A DNA stretch of 64,000 nucleotides from Xenococcus sp. MO_188.B8 (GTDB lineage: Bacteria; Cyanobacteriota; Cyanobacteriia; Cyanobacteriales; Xenococcaceae), in the NCBI GenBank assembly GCA_030065615.1, contig JASJDR010000011.1:21019-85018 (forward strand), given 5' to 3'. Positions 62,848 to 64,000 of this stretch are shown here, piece after piece. The notes under the pieces are model-generated. The model was not told the DNA's origin, did no database searches, and saw only the letters and a program-made list of their open reading frames with translations. Within the stretch, counting starts at the first letter, position 1. Each line of letters starts with the position of its first letter. Both the position numbers and the translations under genes were made by a program.

Positions 62848-63573
62848 CTATAAAAGCACAACTTCCCCAGTTTTTAAGCTATAGTAAGCTCCCACAATTT
62901 TCAGTTCTCCTTGTTCTACTAGCTCCTGAAGCAAAGGTGAAGAGTTTAGTTTTGCCACCTGTAGCGTAACATTGTGCTTAATAGTTTCGATATAAAATTG
63001 TTCAACATTATTTTTATTGGCTCTATTGATCGCTGGCTGAATTGCTGCTACGATGCTACCCATTTGACCAGGCAGAGCTTTCCCTTCTAGAGCAGCTCTA
63101 ACTGTGCCACATTTTTCGTGACCTAGTACCATGAGTACTTTAGAGCCTAAAACTACAGTCCCATATTCTAGGTTACTAATTTCTTCTGGAGTCGCTATAT
63201 TTCCTGCATTACGGACCACGAATAAATCTCCACCGCCTCGGTCGAAAATAAGTTCGACTGGAACTCGTGAACCAGCACAACTCATGACAGATACCAGAGG
63301 TCCTCGTTCTATAGAAACATCTTGCAAGGGTAAGTAATCTTGATGAGGAGCTGCCGCTTTCTTTTTAATAAAACGTTTATTTCCTGATATTAATTCTGCT
63401 AGAATTTGCTCTGGAGTGGAATTATGGTCGAGTTTCTCTAGATTCATCATTGTTTGTGCTTCAGTCGCTGAATTAAATCTAGAATTCATTACTCTTGCCG
63501 CTATTCCAGTGCCTAAGATAATTGTTACCAATTTGAGTAATTTTCTCCTGGCGATTAGCAAATTCTTGTTCAT
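62848..63573 (-). CDS. Periplasmic beta-carbonic-anhydrase-like protein lacking the catalytic Asp
   Basis: 241 aa. N-terminal twin-Arg signal ARRKLLKLVTIILGTG suggests export, as for EcaB. Beta-CA domain: zinc ligands Cys in SCAGSRVP (about residue 98) and His/Cys in GHEKCGTVRA (about 150). The otherwise near-universal Asp of CADSR is Gly (CAGSR; a GAT-to-GGT change would suffice), so hydration activity is doubtful. FDRGGGDLFVVRNAGN and the ELKIVGAYYSLKTGEV end are normal. Ribosome site AGGAG precedes the ATG. It lies between ndhF and ndhD on the same strand. Confidence 0.88.
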   Translation of the reverse strand: MNKNLLIARRKLLKLVTIILGTGIAARVMNSRFNSATEAQTMMNLEKLDHNSTPEQILAELISGNKRFIKKKAAAPHQDYLPLQDVSIERGPLVSVMSCAGSRVPVELIFDRGGGDLFVVRNAGNIATPEEISNLEYGTVVLGSKVLMVLGHEKCGTVRAALEGKALPGQMGSIVAAIQPAINRANKNNVEQFYIETIKHNVTLQVAKLNSSPLLQELVEQGELKIVGAYYSLKTGEVVLL

Positions 63574-63618
63574 GGTTTTTCTCCTGATAAACTAAATATT
63601 TATTGAACATGAAAATTA

Positions 63619-63753
63619 CACAAATAACTACGGGTACTTGGTTACCTTTTACGAAGTCAGAGGAAGCCAAGGGGCTGATTCCATCGTCCCACAGCGGAAT
63701 CAGCCCCGTATGCCGTCAAACGACGAGGTCTCTCTAGACCGTAGTTATTTGTG
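63619..63753 (-). repeat. Structured 135-bp inverted-repeat element between ndhF and the carbonic-anhydrase-like gene
   Basis: 15-bp perfect outer arms CACAAATAACTACGG (63619-63633) and CCGTAGTTATTTGTG (63739-63753). Nested inside are a 12-bp stem GGGGCTGATTCC / GGAATCAGCCCC (63671-63707) and a smaller hairpin GGTCT-CTCT-AGACC (63728-63741 region). This looks like a closed multibranch RNA or a hairpin-rich mobile element. Confidence 0.65.
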
Positions 63754-63779
63754 ACAAATTAACAGAATAAATTGATTAT

Positions 63780-64000
63780 CTAGGTTAAACCGAACAACAG
63801 TACAAAACTTAAAACAGCTCCGAATACAATTAAAGCGTAGAATTGAGCCCGACCAGTTTCGAGATACTTTAAACCCTCTCCACTGAGCAAGGTAGCTAAT
63901 CCAGTCAAGTTAACTGCACCATCGACGACTCGATAATCGACCTCCATAATTTGTCTGGCTAGACGACGACAACCAACAATGAACACCTTGTAGTAAATGT
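63780..64000 (-). CDS. ndhF: NDH-1 subunit 5, NdhF, C-terminal part (continues beyond the window)
   Basis: The last 73 codons of an ndhF gene run off the right edge. The frame reads IYYKVFIVGCRRLARQIMEVDYRVVDGAVNLTG in its start and LETGRAQFYALIVFGAVL near the end, the conserved C-terminus of NdhF in cyanobacteria, with one final membrane helix. NdhF and NdhD form neighbouring proton-pumping subunits, so pairing with the downstream ndhD is expected. Confidence 0.85.
   Translation of the reverse strand, partial: IYYKVFIVGCRRLARQIMEVDYRVVDGAVNLTGLATLLSGEGLKYLETGRAQFYALIVFGAVLSFVLLFGLT

Noticed and set aside
1..64000. tRNA, rRNA or tmRNA genes
   Set aside because: I scanned for typical tRNA ends and arms and rRNA-like blocks and saw none; a covariance-model search would settle it.

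Overview
The window is chromosomal DNA of a phycobilisome-containing cyanobacterium. Evidence: an nblA-type phycobilisome degradation gene, ndhD and ndhF-type NDH-1 subunits, a PatA/CheY/CheW/MCP/CheA operon of the cyanobacterial pix/hmp type, many cyanobacteria-restricted families (DUF1997, DUF4278, Uma2), abundant HIP1 octamers (GCGATCGC) and an AT-rich background. The large accessory load and many GC-rich interspersed repeats suggest a large-genome lineage, perhaps a Pleurocapsa/Stanieria-like group; that placement is inference only. I recognised no tRNA, rRNA, CRISPR array or complete IS transposase.

Layout. 0.1-5.2 kb: a large tubulin/FtsZ-like protein followed by a membrane protein with zinc ribbon, solute-binding and OmpA domains. 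5.2-13.6 kb: metabolic and small genes (isochorismatase-type hydrolase, a LysE/RhtB exporter broken by a 53-bp repeat, LOG-type lyase, trmJ, a beta-lactamase-fold serine hydrolase, nblA). 13.9-17.3 kb: a TIR-formylglycine-generating-enzyme fusion whose 3' end looks like a diversity-generating retroelement (DGR) target, then toxin-antitoxin ruins and repeats. 17.5-28.3 kb: a GT39-like glycosyltransferase, a PLP decarboxylase, a universal stress protein, several tiny genes, a peptide-type binding lipoprotein, gene relics and two Uma2 genes. 28.7-32.7 kb: a two-gene AAA-like (STAND-type) unit whose second protein carries a periplasmic binding domain. 32.7-37.7 kb: a PIN/Phd module, mazG, pheA, DUF1997, lptA, lptB. 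38.6-44.8 kb: a vWA / nicotinamidase-like / kinase-like / PP2C cluster divergent from an NrtR-type Nudix regulator, with two NrtR-like palindromes in the shared promoter. 45.0-54.9 kb: sixA and a chemotaxis-type phosphorelay operon on the minus strand. 55-64 kb: a gamma-carbonic-anhydrase-like protein, small and unknown genes, PsiE, a MATE exporter, and ndhF - beta-carbonic-anhydrase-like - ndhD on the minus strand.

How genes work together. The 54.9-45.9 kb genes encode an input regulator, CheY, CheW, a Cache/GAF receptor and a hybrid CheA, so they form one phosphorelay, probably for type IV pilus motility. The 44.0-38.6 kb genes match the vWA-kinase-PP2C triad known from Ter-type stress systems; the Nudix regulator, its apparent operators and the nicotinamidase-like gene suggest a link to NAD metabolism. 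Both carbonic-anhydrase-like proteins lack one family-critical residue, so they may be regulatory or altered enzymes; one lies between two NDH-1 subunit genes. The best candidates for undescribed biology are the tubulin/OmpA pair, the AAA/periplasmic-sensor pair, the TIR-FGE putative DGR target, and the NrtR-linked vWA/kinase/PP2C cluster.
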